A stretch of DNA of 64,000 nucleotides. It comes from Aotearoamyces nothofagi (Eukaryota; Ascomycota; Leotiomycetes; Leotiales; Tympanidaceae). Position 1 is the first letter of the stretch. Each line of letters opens with the position of its first letter. The stretch covers positions 1,116,001 through 1,180,000 of the forward strand of contig JADDTR010000002.1 of the NCBI GenBank assembly GCA_015345905.1, read 5' to 3'. A model generated the notes under the pieces. The model saw only the letters and a list, made by a program, of their open reading frames with translations. It was not told the DNA's origin and ran no database searches. The position numbers were made by a program, and so were the translations under genes. Shown here in pieces: positions 19,126 through 31,009 of this stretch.

Positions 19126-19579
19126 AATTCGTCCGTCGCCCACTCCACCACCCTGGTGCGGCCGCAGCTTGGATCCTTACGGCTTAGCCACCAGTGCGTC
19201 CCTACTGTGCCTGCCTTACTCGCTGCTGTAGACTGTAGGACTCTCGCGTAGGGTACCTCGATGAGTTTCACTCTTCAACACCCCACGCTCAGCCTTTAAA
19301 GCTCGTCCGCCATCTCCTCCTCACAACAACATCCCCCGTCCTGTAAAGTCTTTTTGTCTCCTGTCTCCTTCACATACTGAACCGTCTGTGGAGCCCTTCC
19401 TCTGCGTACGCCGATCCTTCGCTCCAGACCCTAGCAGTCCAAGAGGTGAGCTTTGTGCATGTACTTGATGTGATCTGCTTCACACGGTGTACCTCATTGG
19501 CTTTGTCAAGACCGATTCTTGCACACCAAGCTGACATGTGTTGAAGGTGTCCAATACGTTGAGCAATCTTGCGGAAAGC

Positions 19580-21998
19580 ATGAACCCGTCATCGCTGCGG
19601 AAGCAACGCAGTTCCAGCGACGTTGATCCCTTCCTTGCTGCGGACCAGTACTACGGCAACGCTTCCAACCACAATTACAGGAACCCAAGTAGAACATCTA
19701 CCTTCTCTACAGTCAGTGCCCTCCGTTCTGTATGCAATTGGACACTGCTGACAGTATACGTCATAGAACTTCAGCTCAGGGTCATATGCCGCCGCGGATA
19801 AGCCGGTTCATGACGTTCCTGCGCGACGAGCAAGCCATGGTAAGTAGCAGCGATAAGCCTTTGCCCAGACGTACAGATCGGCTGACGTTTCAATCACAGA
19901 TGAGAGCACTCTTCCAACCCGCCGGTTCCTCATCAATGTCGAATCCACTTTGAAGGCTTTGGCGAAGCAGGAGGATACTGATGATAACATGCAAATAACC
20001 ATTGAAGATCGTGGACCAAAGGTAAGACATCCAAACAAAGGCTGGCTTATTTAGCTAATGGTTGCAATTCAGGTTCTTTCTCTAGGCACGGTCGGCTCGA
20101 ATGGCTACAAGCGTTTCGATATTCGGGGAACATACATGCTCTCCAACCTCCTACAAGAGCTGTCCCTTGCCAAGTCATATGGCAGGAAACAGATCATCCT
20201 AGATGAGTCGCGACTTAATGAGAACCCCGTCAATCGGCTGTCACGACTTATCAAGGATTCCTTCTGGGACGGTCTTACCCGCCGTATCGACGGATCGATG
20301 ATTGAGATCGCTGGCAGAGATCCAAAGGATTGGACAGACGACCCAAGGCCGCGTATATACGTGCCACGAGGAGCGCCTGAACAGTACGTTTACTATACAA
20401 AGATTGCAAAGGACCGGCCAGAGCTGCGCCTGGACGTACAATGGCTACCAGAGAAGATAACTCCAGAGGCTGTCCGAGACATGAACTCTAAGCCTGGATT
20501 ACTTGCCTTGGCCATGGAGGAGGCAGTTGACCCTATCTCCGGCGAGAAGACTATGAGAGGCGTGCCCTTTGTTGTTCCAGGTGGACGGTTTAACGAGCTC
20601 TATGGATGGGACAGCTACATGGAATCTCTTGGTCTCCTGGTCAACGATAAAGTACATCTGGCTAAGGCTATGGTCCAGAACTTCTGCTTTTGCATCGAGC
20701 ACTATGGCAAAATCCTCAACGCTAACAGATCTTATTATCTGTGCCGGTCTCAGCCACCTTTCCTAACAGACATGTCTCTTCGTGTTTACGAGAAGATTAA
20801 GCATGAACAGGGAGCTCTTGAATTTTTGAGAATAGCTACTTTGGCAGCGATTAAAGAATACCACAGTGTGTGGGTAGCGGCACCGCGTCTCGATCCCGTC
20901 ACGGGCCTGTCTAGATATAGGCCGGAAGGTCTTGGAGTTCCACCAGAGACTGAAGCATCCCACTTCACCCATATACTGGAACCCTATGCAAAAAAGCATG
21001 GCATATCATTTGAGGAGTTCGTCGAACAGTACAATGCTCGCACAATTCTGGAGCCTGAGCTTGATGAGTATTTCTTGCACGATCGTGCAGTGAGAGAGTC
21101 TGGCCACGATACAACATATCGACTGGAGAGAACCTGCGCCGATTTGGCGACAATTGATCTCAATTCGCTGCTATACAAGTATGAAATTGATCTAGCTCGT
21201 ACAATTCGCGACGTCTTCAAGGACAAGCTTGTGATACCAGCTGAATTTTGTGTCGGGCCTCTAAAACCAGGCCAGCTAGAGTCGTCTGCAATATGGGACA
21301 GGCGTGCCAAGCATCGTAAGCTAGCCATCAACAAGTACCTTTGGAACGCCGAAAAGGGCATGTACTTCGATTACAATACCGCCACACACGAGCAGTGCAC
21401 TTATGAAAGCGCGACAACTTTCTGGGCAATGTGGGCCGCTGTGGCGACGCCAAAACAGGCCGCTCAGATGGTTACTATGGCATTGCCAAAATTTGAAGCA
21501 TATGGTGGCCTTTTATCTGGAACAAAAGAGTCTCGTGGAGAAGTTGGTCTGGACCGCCCTAATCGGCAATGGGATTATCCCTACGGATGGGCACCGCAAC
21601 AAATGCTTGCCTGGACTGGTCTGCAAAGATATGGGTATCAGGAAGAGGCTGAGAGACTGGCGTACAAATGGCTGTATATGATCACGAAGGCCTTCGTCGA
21701 TTTTAACGGAGTAGTCGTAGAGAAATATGACGTGACGAGACCGATCGACCCCCATCGTGTTGATGCCGAGTACGGGAATCAAGGGTCGGACTTCAAAGGA
21801 GTGGCTAGAGAAGGGTGAGTTTCTTGTGCATCAGGGTGTTGATAAGTTGCTAACTGGTGTAGATTTGGATGGGTCAACTCCAGCTACGTATATGGCCTCC
21901 AGATCACCAATGCACACATGCGGCGTGCGCTTGGAGCCTGTACTCCATATCATACGTTTATCAAGGCTACTGAGCAGCTAGCTGCGCTACAGATATAG
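19580..21998 (+). CDS. treB: Neutral (cytosolic) alpha,alpha-trehalase, GH37
   Basis: Hydrolyses intracellular trehalose to glucose. Five exons: 19580-19711, 19767-19839, 19900-20021, 20073-21814, 21863-21998; introns 48-60 nt, all in frame; 734 residues, usual for fungal neutral trehalase. The N-terminal regulatory part has basic Ser clusters (RKQRSSS at 7-13; RRAS at 64-67, a classical PKA site) and the Ca-binding motif [12 protein letters not shown] (94-105), which is split from the catalytic domain by the third intron. The catalytic domain has the two GH37 signatures, [14 protein letters not shown] from residue 278 and [10 protein letters not shown] from 608. The last intron separates GVAREG from [11 protein letters not shown]. 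An upstream in-frame ATG at 19538 seems to lie within a leader intron, so 19580 is preferred. Activation by PKA with 14-3-3 is known for the yeast enzyme and inferred here. Confidence 0.96.
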
Positions 21999-22857
21999 GG
22001 CGGGCATGCACCACGCGAACTGGGGGCTGATTAGAGTCTGGTGGCGACGAGATGGAAGAACTGGTGCATTATACCCTACTAGATTTGCTTGGTATGCTCC
22101 ACACAGGCGACGTCAACTTTGCATTTACTCCTTCGCGCGTCTCTCATGGCGGCCTGGTATGATTTCTTGATTTCCAACCGGCGTTCATTGCGCTTTAGCG
22201 AGACTGAATCTTCTCTCTTTCCCGGGTGAATCAATCATGGTCTTGGGAGTTTGGGCCATATACTGTTGCAGGCGAGCTAATGGGCCTGCGCTTGCACTTG
22301 GCGTTTGAACCTTGATTACATTGTACATACATAGGAAGATTTGTCCACAAAGACCAGTGATCGTACACGCCGATGCACATGCTTGCAGTGACTGCTCGAC
22401 GTGGCGTGCGGCTCCGCGGCTCTGAAGGCATAACATAACAACATAAGGCCTTCGGAGGATCGCGGGATTCCAGGGATGCAGAGATGGGCACTTCGCAGCT
22501 TGACGTTGACGCTGCACCGCCGGGGCCAACTCGAGCAGCGGCTGAGGCACCAACTTTAGGGTAGAGGGGCCGAGGTTGGCTGGCCTGGGCGGCGGCTGGC
22601 AGAGCTGGTCGGTCCAGTCCTTGTCGAGGCAGACGAGACGGCGGTCTTACAGCGGACTCGTCGCTATCCTGGCACCGTCGTATCCTCGTCTCGTCGTCCG
22701 TCTCGTCGTATCCTCGTTCCCTCTGTCCCCCGTTCCGCCGTGCTCCAGGCGAGCGACTCACTTCACATGCTAGCTAACGGCAATCACGTCTGCCTCAGGG
22801 ATGATGCTGAGATGTCACATGTCGACGGCGACTCCTGCGATGTACCGCAGGCAATCC

Positions 22858-22974
22858 AGTGCAATATACAGTGCAATATAATATACAGAACATTACAATA
22901 TATACAGTACAGTATGATATACAGTACAGCACGATATACAGCACAGCACAATATATACAGTACCGGCGAGTCAG
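22858..22974. repeat. Degenerate ATACAGTAC / GCAATATACA array
   Basis: About 117 bp of imperfect 9-13-bp units built on ATATACAGTAC and ATATACAGCAC; more degenerate than the other arrays. Confidence 0.85.
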
Positions 22975-23241
22975 CAGTAGCATCAGAGCGGTCGTCCAGC
23001 TCGCCCGCGCCCCGTCGCAGGCTGTGGGGAAGAATGCCTGCACGCTCGGCAGCGCGGCCAATCACGGCTCTGCCCTCACCAGACGCCTCCCTCTCCACAG
23101 CCCTTTGGGCCGAGAATGGGAGGACCGGGGCTAGGCCGCAAGGAGCAGCATCATCAGATGCCCGAGGTTGTCGCCGTGCTTGACTGGCCGGGCGGGCGTG
23201 TGAAGGCAACACGTCGCCGGCTCTTCCCTCTTCCTGGCGCT

Positions 23242-23278
23242 GCCTGGCGATTCCTGGCGATTCCTGGCGATTCCTGGC
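23242..23278. repeat. Decamer tandem array TTCCTGGCGA
   Basis: Three near-exact copies flanked by partial copies. Confidence 0.88.
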
Positions 23279-23382
23279 CCTCCCTCCCCCATGCTGGCTG
23301 CCTCCCTCCCCGCTAGCCCGATCTCTCCCGAGGCGGCCATGCGCCGCTGCTCATATATACTCTGCAGCTGCTGCTCCGTGTG

Positions 23383-23420
23383 CTGCCTCTGCCTCTGCCT
23401 CTGCCTCTGCCTCTGCCTCT
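23383..23420. repeat. Hexamer microsatellite (CTGCCT), 6.3 copies
   Basis: Perfect pyrimidine-rich array about 218 bp upstream of the isocitrate lyase start, probably in the promoter or leader. Confidence 0.93.
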
Positions 23421-23637
23421 GACGCATTATCTCCCGTGCACAGCTGTATTCCTTCACACATCTCCACTCCATCTCTACTCCGTCTCCCTTGCTGCGAGGA
23501 CCTGCGTGCTCTGCATCTCCTTGGACCAGAAATCCATCTATCATCATATCATCATACCATCATACCACCATACCCATCCATTACATCATTCGCCGTAGCC
23601 TCCATCCCTCTGACTCACTCAATCAGCAGCCGGCATC

Positions 23638-25509
23638 ATGGCATCGAACAGAATGGCCAATCCGCCTGCGGACCTTGCCAAGGAGGATGCGGCTTATGCT
23701 GCGGAAGTCGCTGCTGTCAGGAAGTGGTGGTCTGACTCGAGATGGAGGCATACCAAGAGAGTCTTCACTGCCGAGCAGATTGTAGCCAAGAGAGGAACAT
23801 TGAAGATCGATTACCCCAGCAATTCTCAGTCGAAAAAGCTGTGGACCATTCTCGAGGGGCGCTTCAAGGTATGTCTTGTGTGCAGCAGTTGCATATCCTG
23901 GGATTGGTACTGACGCTGCTTCTTAGAATGGTGACGCCAGTTACACGTACGGGTGCTTAGAACCTACCATGTTGACACAGATGGCGAAGTATTTGGATAC
24001 CGTATATGTTTCTGGCTGGCAGTCATCTTCCACGGCCTCTGCCAGTGACGAACCCGGTCCAGATTTGGCAGATTACCCATACGTGCGTCTCCAGTTTGTC
24101 CAAGACCAATTCAATAATCTAACTTATGTAGACCACCGTCCCGAACAAAGTCAACCACCTGTGGATGGCCCAACTCTTCCACGACCGCAAGCAACGCGAG
24201 GAGCGTGTCACAACCCCCAGAGCAGACCGGGCCAAGGTTGCCAACATAGATTACCTCCGCCCCATCATCGCAGATGCTGATACTGGGCATGGAGGTTTGA
24301 CGGCTGTCATGAAGTTGACAAAGCTATTCATCGAGAAGGGAGCTGCCGGCATTCATATCGAAGACCAGGCCCCGGGAACGAAAAAGTGTGGGCATATGGC
24401 TGGAAAGGTCCTGGTGCCCATCAGTGAACATATCAATCGTCTTGTTGCCATTCGTGCGCAAGCCGATATCATGGGTATATATTCCAGCGCATCTTATTCG
24501 ATCAGATGGACACTAACTATCCCCCCTAGGCACTGACCTCCTCGCTATCGCACGAACAGACGCTGAAGCTGCAACCCTCATTACCACTACCATTGATCCC
24601 CGTGATCACGCCTATATTCTTGGAAGCACGAACCCAAATCTCCAGCCACTGAACGACCTCATGATTGCTGCCTTGGAGGCCGGCAAGAGCGGCGCTGAAC
24701 TACAAGCCATTGAAGACGCCTGGACTACGTCCGCAACCCTCAAGCTCTTCAATGATGCCGTCATCGATGCTATCAATGCTGAAGTACATGTTAATAAGAA
24801 GGACTTGATTGCGCATTATTTAAAGGCTTCCGTCGGTAAGAGTAATGCAGAGGCCAGAGCCATTGCAAAGGGCATCATCGGTGTGGATATCTACTGGAAC
24901 TGGGACTCGCCAAGAACCAGGGAGGGGTATTACAGGTTGCAAGGCGGTTGTCAATGCGCCATCAACCGTGCCGTTGCATATGCGCCGTTCTGTGACGCCA
25001 TCTGGATGGAGAGTAAGCTGCCAGATTATGCTCAAGCCGAGCAGTTTGCAAAGGGTGTCCATGCCGTGTGGCCAGAACAGAAGTCAGTATTCCATTCAAA
25101 TCAATGTTCATATCATGGAAATCGTACATACTGACAAAATTCCACGAACAGACTAGCATACAATCTCTCACCATCATTCAATTGGAAAACAGCCATGCCT
25201 CGTGCTGAACAAGAGACGTATATTCAACGCCTCGCAAAGCTTGGTTACTGCTGGCAGTTCATCACGCTGGCCGGTCTCCACACGACCGCCCTCATCAGCG
25301 ACAAGTTCTCCAATGCATACAGCAAGCAGGGCATGCGTGCCTATGGGGAGCTGGTTCAGGAGCCAGAAATGGATGGTGGCGTGGATGTTGTCAAGCATCA
25401 GAAGTGGTCAGGCGCAAATTATGTTGACGAATTGTTGAAGATGGTCCAGGGGGGTGTGAGCTCAACGAGCGCGATGGGCAAGGGTGTTACAGAGGATCAG
25501 TTCCATTGA
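23638..25509 (+). CDS. acuD: Isocitrate lyase (glyoxylate cycle)
   Basis: Splits isocitrate to glyoxylate and succinate, needed for growth on acetate and fatty acids. Five exons: 23638-23868, 23927-24082, 24132-24474, 24530-25082, 25152-25509; introns 49-69 nt; 546 residues, close to the usual length. The active-site signature KKCGHM is at 213-218 with catalytic C215; [11 protein letters not shown] (Mg/substrate binding), [25 protein letters not shown] and the long insertion of eukaryotic lyases are all present. [10 protein letters not shown] follows the last intron. The C-terminus reads [13 protein letters not shown] and is not a PTS1, so peroxisomal import, if any, would need another signal. 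The paralogous methylisocitrate lyase is the alternative, but [20 protein letters not shown] and the C-terminal block read like isocitrate lyase. Confidence 0.95.
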
Positions 25510-26233
25510 TTGGATATAGTAGTGATTTTGTAGTTATATAGTAACTTGGATACATTTTCTATGAATTTCATCTACTTATGTTTGTTTTTCTTCCTATTCG
25601 GGTTATTGAGAAGCTGTTTATAAGATCCGCGTCAGAAAAGAAGAAATATCGAGCTTCACGAGGAGCAAGAACTTAGATGGCCAGCATTCTAGAAACTGTA
25701 AGCTTGGACAAATTTGAGTATGAGCCGCAGGCTAGTAGCGTAGGTACGACCTCTGGTTGCGCTATTACTTTGGAGGGCCAGAGAGTGAACTCCCTAATTA
25801 CATATCGGATATGAGACCGACGCTCTCTGCTTCAGAGTTAGCGGTCGTATAGGGGGCAGAGGTAACGAGGGCTACCAACAACCAACTGAGCCGCGAAGAC
25901 TTCCAATTTGTGCGTGCTGTGCAAGACGGTCTTATCTTGGGTTGCTACTCTAACTTGTCCCCTGAATAATCGTGTCTTTGTTTTGCTTAGGTCGCTAGCA
26001 ATGGAGGTGCGGTTATTAGGGGGGTGGGGATTGTGCCTGGCAACAAGCGAGCCAGCCCAGCCCAGCCAGCCGAGAAAATCCCCGACGCCCGGCTGGCCAG
26101 CTCGAAGAGTCGGTGCGCGGTCCTCCGGTGCTTGGCTGCTCTCTGAAACCAAGTCGAGCTGTGATAGCAGGCCTCGCCCAATGCCGACAACAGCCGCATC
26201 TCCATCCTCCCCCAAGCAAAGGACCCCTCGACC
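25510..26233. other. Intergenic region isocitrate lyase / TMEM234-like
   Basis: 724 bp. A 13-bp palindrome CATATCGGATATG lies at about 25801-25813. No gene or array is supported. Confidence 0.5.
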
Positions 26234-26863
26234 ATGAGCGACCCCGACCCCTCCGTTCCCGTCGCCAAACCGCCCGTCTTCAATTACATCCTGGGCTTCC
26301 TGCTCGTCGGCGTCGCCTGGGGCCTCACGACGCCCTTCATCAGGAAAGCCGCGCGCTCGCACCACCCCCTGCCGCATCCGGTCCTCGAGACGGCTGCCGT
26401 GAAGGGCAGCTGGCTGAAGAGCAGGCTCTATACCGCCTTCTTTGGAGTCCTGGATTTATTGCGGAACCCGAGATATGCGCTGCCCCTGATCATTAACCTG
26501 ACGGGGAGCGTGTGGTTCTTCCTACTGATCGGAAAGGCTGGTATGCATCTGCGCTCCTTGTCTGCTCGATACCCCGACGAGGGCGCGCGCGACGCTGGAG
26601 ACTCTCGTGTAGAGTGACTGATGCTGATGTTTCTGTGTGCTGCTTAGAGCTGAGCCTGACGGTTCCGATCACGAACTCGCTGGCGTTTCTGTTCACGGTT
26701 CTGGGGGACTGGTATGTCGAGAGGAAGGTCATTAGCAGAGGTACGAACGTCACTGGCCTGGAGAGATTTAGCTGTGCACGAACTAATGGGATGTCAAGAT
26801 ACCTGGATTGGGATGGCGCTGTCGCTGGGTGGGATTGCGCTTTGTGTCCAGAGCAAGAGCTGA
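26234..26863 (+). CDS. TMEM234-like multi-pass membrane protein
   Basis: Three exons: 26234-26540, 26648-26740, 26799-26863; 154 residues. The protein starts MSDPDPSVPVAKPPVFNYIL, then has hydrophobic segments at about 18-36 (LGFLLVGVAWGLTTPFI), 85-102 (ALPLIINLTGSVWFFLLI), 105-125 (LTVPITNSLAFLFTVLGDWY) and 134-150 (TWIGMALSLGGIALCV). The conserved WGLTTPFIRKA, NLTGSVWFF, PITNSLAFLFT and TWIGMALSLGGIALC blocks match the TMEM234 (UPF0546) family, relatives of the EamA/drug-metabolite transporter fold. The biochemical role is unknown. The last exon is only 65 nt, with a branch-like ACTAATG before the acceptor. Confidence 0.85.
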
Positions 26864-28050
26864 GAGGGCATGGGAGGATGGGGATGGGGGATTCTTGGCC
26901 GGATCATGTGTTGGCTGATATCTACTGCATATATTACACGGATTCATATACGGGTTTTGGAGAGCTTGGGAATCTAGAGATGGACTGCTGCTGCCGTCTG
27001 GTCGGATCCAAGCCGATGCAGAAGTAGTTCTCAATTGTTGACAAGAGCATTTCAGTGGGCCTTTCCAGGGCTTCAATAGCTACATGATATATACGCTGTA
27101 TGAGTGAACCTTTCACTGCAGGTGGTATCAGTTCCCAGAAGGCCCTACACAGATGAACGAACACTGAAGTGAGCCACCTGCCATCTGTCGCCGCCTTTGC
27201 CTGTTGTGATTAAGATAATGTTAAGCTCGGGCCGGCTGCAGCGGCTGGGGCGCGGTGGGTGGGTGCCGCAGGTGCGTAAGGAGCGGAAGGTGCTGTACCA
27301 AGGAAAGGCGCTGGAATGCCACCATTGATTTCAATGCCCTTCTGGAAACACCTTATTTGCATGTCCGCGCAGGCCATCGGCGCAGCCATCTCATCTCAGC
27401 TCGACAAGGAGTCGCAGCGAAGCGGGCGGGATCCCTCGGGCAGGCTCGTTCTCATTCTCATTCTCATTCTCTCTTCTCTCTCCTCTCGGGCGCCAGGAAC
27501 AGGGCCGCCGCGTGTATTTTTAGGATCGCTCGGCTGTTGCCATCCTTGCTTGCTGCCAGAGCGGAGGACGAGGGGCGGCGATCCAGGTCCGAGTTCCCAT
27601 CACGAAATGCGTGCGAGAGGCAGAACGCGATGCGGGAGAACATCGCATTTGGCTGCTATGGGAGGGCCGGGCGACTGTAATTGTGAGCCCGGGAATCCTG
27701 GGAGTCCCCGGGCCGGCCACGCTCTGCGGACAATCTCTGTATCGCGTCGTGACGTTCGCCAAAATTCCTCGGTTGCCCAGCCTCCTTCAGCTAAAGAACT
27801 CCAGCCACCAGCTGCAGGGCGGCCTGCTCACTCGACTTCGTCCCTGGGCTGTGCGACTGCGCAACTCCCACATCCACCCTCAACATTGTATCGCTCTCCT
27901 ATGCAGCTGCCCAATTACTGATGTGACGCTCCAGCATCGCAGAATCTCTAGAATGGTCATCTCTGTATTGCTCGCTCTGTAAACACAATATCTGCCTGGC
28001 CTCGAGGTCAAAAAAACAAACGGGCCACCACCCCATGAGCTATCCGCAAG
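26864..28050. other. Intergenic and leader region before the Fic1/Inn1-like gene
   Basis: 1.19 kb without a supported gene. A CTCATT microsatellite (27446-27478) lies in the middle. Open frames here have no recognisable content. Confidence 0.5.
27446..27478. repeat. Hexamer microsatellite (TTCTCA)
   Basis: About four copies, running into a CT-rich tract. Confidence 0.85.
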
Positions 28051-31009
28051 ATGTCTACGAAGTCGAAGGCTATCCCGTTCGGCGTAATGCATTCGGCAGG
28101 AATATACTCTGACATGACGGTTGATGGTCCAGAGATCGGAACACTGGTCATCATTGTTGATCGTGCGAAGAACCTGCCAAACAGGAAGTCAATTGGAAAG
28201 CAGGATCCGTACTGTGCAGCAAGACTTGGAAAGGAGGCGAAGAAGACCGATACGGACCACAGAGGTGGCCAGACACCAAAATGGTATGCTACCCACGAGG
28301 TGCTTGTGGTGACCGAGGGCTAACACGAGGCTGTCTAGGGACCAAGAACTTCGGTTTACAGTACATGATTCTCCAGACTACTACCAATTGAAGGTCTCGG
28401 TATTCAACGACGACAAGAAGACCGACCTGATTGGCGAGACCTGGGTAAATCTGCAAGAAGTCATTCTACCTGGTGGAGGTCAGAATGATCTCTGGCACAA
28501 CCTGACCTTCAAAGGCAAATATGCCGGAGAGATTCGGATCGAAATCACGTATTATGACACCAGACCAAAGCAAGAGAGGGCCTCAGATAGAGTTAGACAG
28601 AGCACACCGAGTATTGCGCAAGACGGTGCACGAGACTCGTTGAGCGGGCCGAGACAGCCAAAACCTCCAATGAAGAGAAGGCCTTTGCCAGCCGACCCGA
28701 CTGGAGCATCACCTTCTCCAGTAGCAACACCAGACTACGCTCAGACACCACCGCGGGGCTACCCGCCTCCTCAGAATTTCATCCAGACACAGTCTCCTCT
28801 ACAATCCCTAGAATACAATACCCCTCCTCCACCGCGGCTGTCCCAATCCCAACAGGGTTATGAGCAAGGTCAAAACGAAGCCGATGGTTATGGAGCAACT
28901 TCGGGAAGAATGGCTGTGACACCAGTCAGAAGAGCAACTCACGACGACAGGTATGATATGTATGACCAAGCCAGTGGCGGTGAGTACACATCTGTGAACA
29001 CCTCGGGCCGATATGAAGACTCTTTCCATAGTCAGGAAAGAGAGTATGATCAGGGAAGAGAATATGGCCAAGAAAGAGACTATGGTCATGAAAGAGAGTC
29101 GCAGCCACCTTATGAATCACAACATACCCCATATGAGTTACCTCCTCCCGATGAGTATATACCTCCTCCAAGTCCTCGTGGACCACCACCGCCACCACCA
29201 GCGCACAGGAGCAATCATGCAAGCCCAGCTCCAGCGGTTAGTGCCGGCTACGGCCATATCCAATCGAACAGCCCTAGAGACTCGCCATTTGATTCATCCA
29301 GGCAAGACTACAACCGGCATTCTATGCCCTCGTATTCTCAAAACGAATCATACCAGGCCTATACGCCTCCCCGAGCTCCGGATCCGCAAGCATCGTATCC
29401 TGGCAAGACAAGTTACCAGCAACCACCACCAAGGCACCACTCATATGATGATAGATATACTGGAGCATATGGATCCATGCAACCTACGGTTGAAGATGCA
29501 CCAATATCGCCATCCCCAGTATTTTCGTCACCATATCGAAATAGTATAGCACCCATATCACAGTTTGATGACCCGAGATATGATGAGGTTCCATCTCCAG
29601 CGCCATTGAACCTGGGTAGCAGAGGGAGCGCTTCTTCCGGCAGGTATAGTGCCAATTCTGCTCCTATCCAACATTTCAATAGTGGACACTCCTCGAATGG
29701 ATCGCCAGCATCATATAGAGATCAATCTCAAATGGGAGATGATCGTTTAATGCGGACTTCTTATAGTCAGCCCAGTCTACAGACACATAACCAGAATCAG
29801 CAGTCTCAGGATCTTATTGCGGGCTCAGCTGGGGGCTATATGCCTCCTGTTCCTGCTACACTAGTACCTGGCATGGATCCTATGATAGCCCAGGAAGTTT
29901 CAGAAAGGATTTACAGTGACAACCGTGCCAGCTTCAACCAGAATACTGCGATCGTGCCTCGAAACCGTTATCCAGAACAGGCACAGTATCGCCCACACCC
30001 ACTTTCCCAACACGAAGCGGCTCCACAACCGTTTGTTCCAGCGGCAGCCAACTTTGACGATCGCCAAAGCCGGATTGCGGCAAACACTTACACACAAGTT
30101 GTCAAGCCAAGAGCGATTTCGCCAGATCCTCGCGTGCCGATTAGGAAGTCCGTCAGTCCTTCACCTAGCGTATCTATGGCTCAGGACGGGCCTCGACGAC
30201 TATCTGGTATTCCATTTGGGCCAGATGCATACGATGCATTGAACCCAAATATACCTACTGCTGCTTCTCCAGCTACCTCAGTATCTGGTCAAAACTATGG
30301 TACTCCTGATCGGCCGCAGACCAATCCCGATGCTAAAATCATCATGCATGATGGCAGGGAGGTTGACCCCTCTGACCAGTAAGTTTCTCCAAATCCCTAT
30401 TTTGAAGCAGTTTGCTAACGAGACTAAAGTCTCCCGGAATCAACGTGGGCCGCAGAACCGGAATTAAAGCCTACCCGGCAATCAACGGAACAGAGTCGTG
30501 CTGGTGCCGGGGCCCGGCCGATGCCTCTGTCTGGACGACGTCCTTTACGAGAAGCTGGACGGCCACAGTCGATGTCAGCTTCAGCTTCTTCGCCAATGTA
30601 CATGAATGGAACCGGGTCAGATCCATCAACGCCTGTTCCAACTCCAGGTCGTAATCGCTTGCAGAAGAAGTCAAACCGCAATGCTCCACAGCCAGCACCG
30701 CAGTCAAGCCCACTAGCGCCGGTCAGCCCCTATCAGGACAATAGCTACGCCTCAAGGAGTCTTCCAAGGACGCGGACGATGGATTCTGTTGGAGAGAATG
30801 CCTATGGGTCTTATGGTAGCGGAAGCCCTAGTGGGTATAGGGGGGCTGTCGGGCCACCACCCGTCCCTGCAAAGGTACCAATACATCGTGGACCTCCACC
30901 ATTGCCGCCAGCGGAAAATGCCTGGGCGTTACTGGAGGAAATGAAAAATATCGACTTGGGAGCTGGCAGGGCCAGACGGAGGGGTCAGGATAAGCACGTT
31001 GTTGTTTAG
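28051..31009 (+). CDS. C2-domain cytokinesis protein, Fic1/Inn1 type
   Basis: Three exons: 28051-28283, 28339-30378, 30430-31009; introns 55 and 51 nt; 950 residues. The N-terminal C2 domain (about 25-160) reads GTLVIIVDRAKNLPNRKSIG, KQDPYCAARLG, GGQTPKW joined to DQELRFTV, and KKTDLIGETWVNLQEVI. The rest is long Pro/Gln/Ser/Tyr-rich disorder with many PxxP motifs, then VDPSDHLPESTWAAEPE across the second intron, and PPPVPAKVPIHRGPPPLPP near the end. In yeasts this architecture belongs to Inn1 and Fic1, which link the contractile ring to septum formation through C2 and SH3-binding PxxP motifs; cortical localisation is inferred. It is much longer than the yeast proteins. An out-of-frame ATG lies 16 nt upstream of the chosen start. 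Confidence 0.85.

Larger units (their letters stand above)
14242..19579. other. 5.3-kb gene-poor block upstream of neutral trehalase
   Basis: The longest stretch without a supported gene in the window. It holds a perfect hairpin (15892-15945), many unrelated short tandem arrays (listed separately), a hydrophobic open frame of doubtful status (15384-15823) and the trehalase promoter and leader. Open frames of up to 372 codons at 17.4-19.2 kb are low-complexity products of the arrays. A spliced leader for trehalase is likely: a donor GTGAGC near 19446 and a branch-like GCTGAC with acceptor near 19549. Confidence 0.6.
21999..23637. other. Intergenic and 5' leader region before isocitrate lyase
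   Basis: 1.64 kb with no supported gene. It carries an AT-rich ATACAGTAC-type array (22858-22974), a decamer array (23242-23278) and a CTGCCT hexamer array (23383-23420). Open frames here are low-complexity. Confidence 0.6.

Noticed and set aside
18572-19231. 219-codon open frame on the plus strand before trehalase
   Set aside because: Low-complexity translation of CAAT and CTTCCAACG arrays; no recognisable protein content.
22858-22974. CRISPR-like spacing of repeats
   Set aside because: Units are short, degenerate and without spacers, in a eukaryotic genome; simple tandem array.
25838-26377. 179-codon minus-strand open frame antisense to the TMEM234-like gene
   Set aside because: Antisense shadow of a well-supported coding exon.
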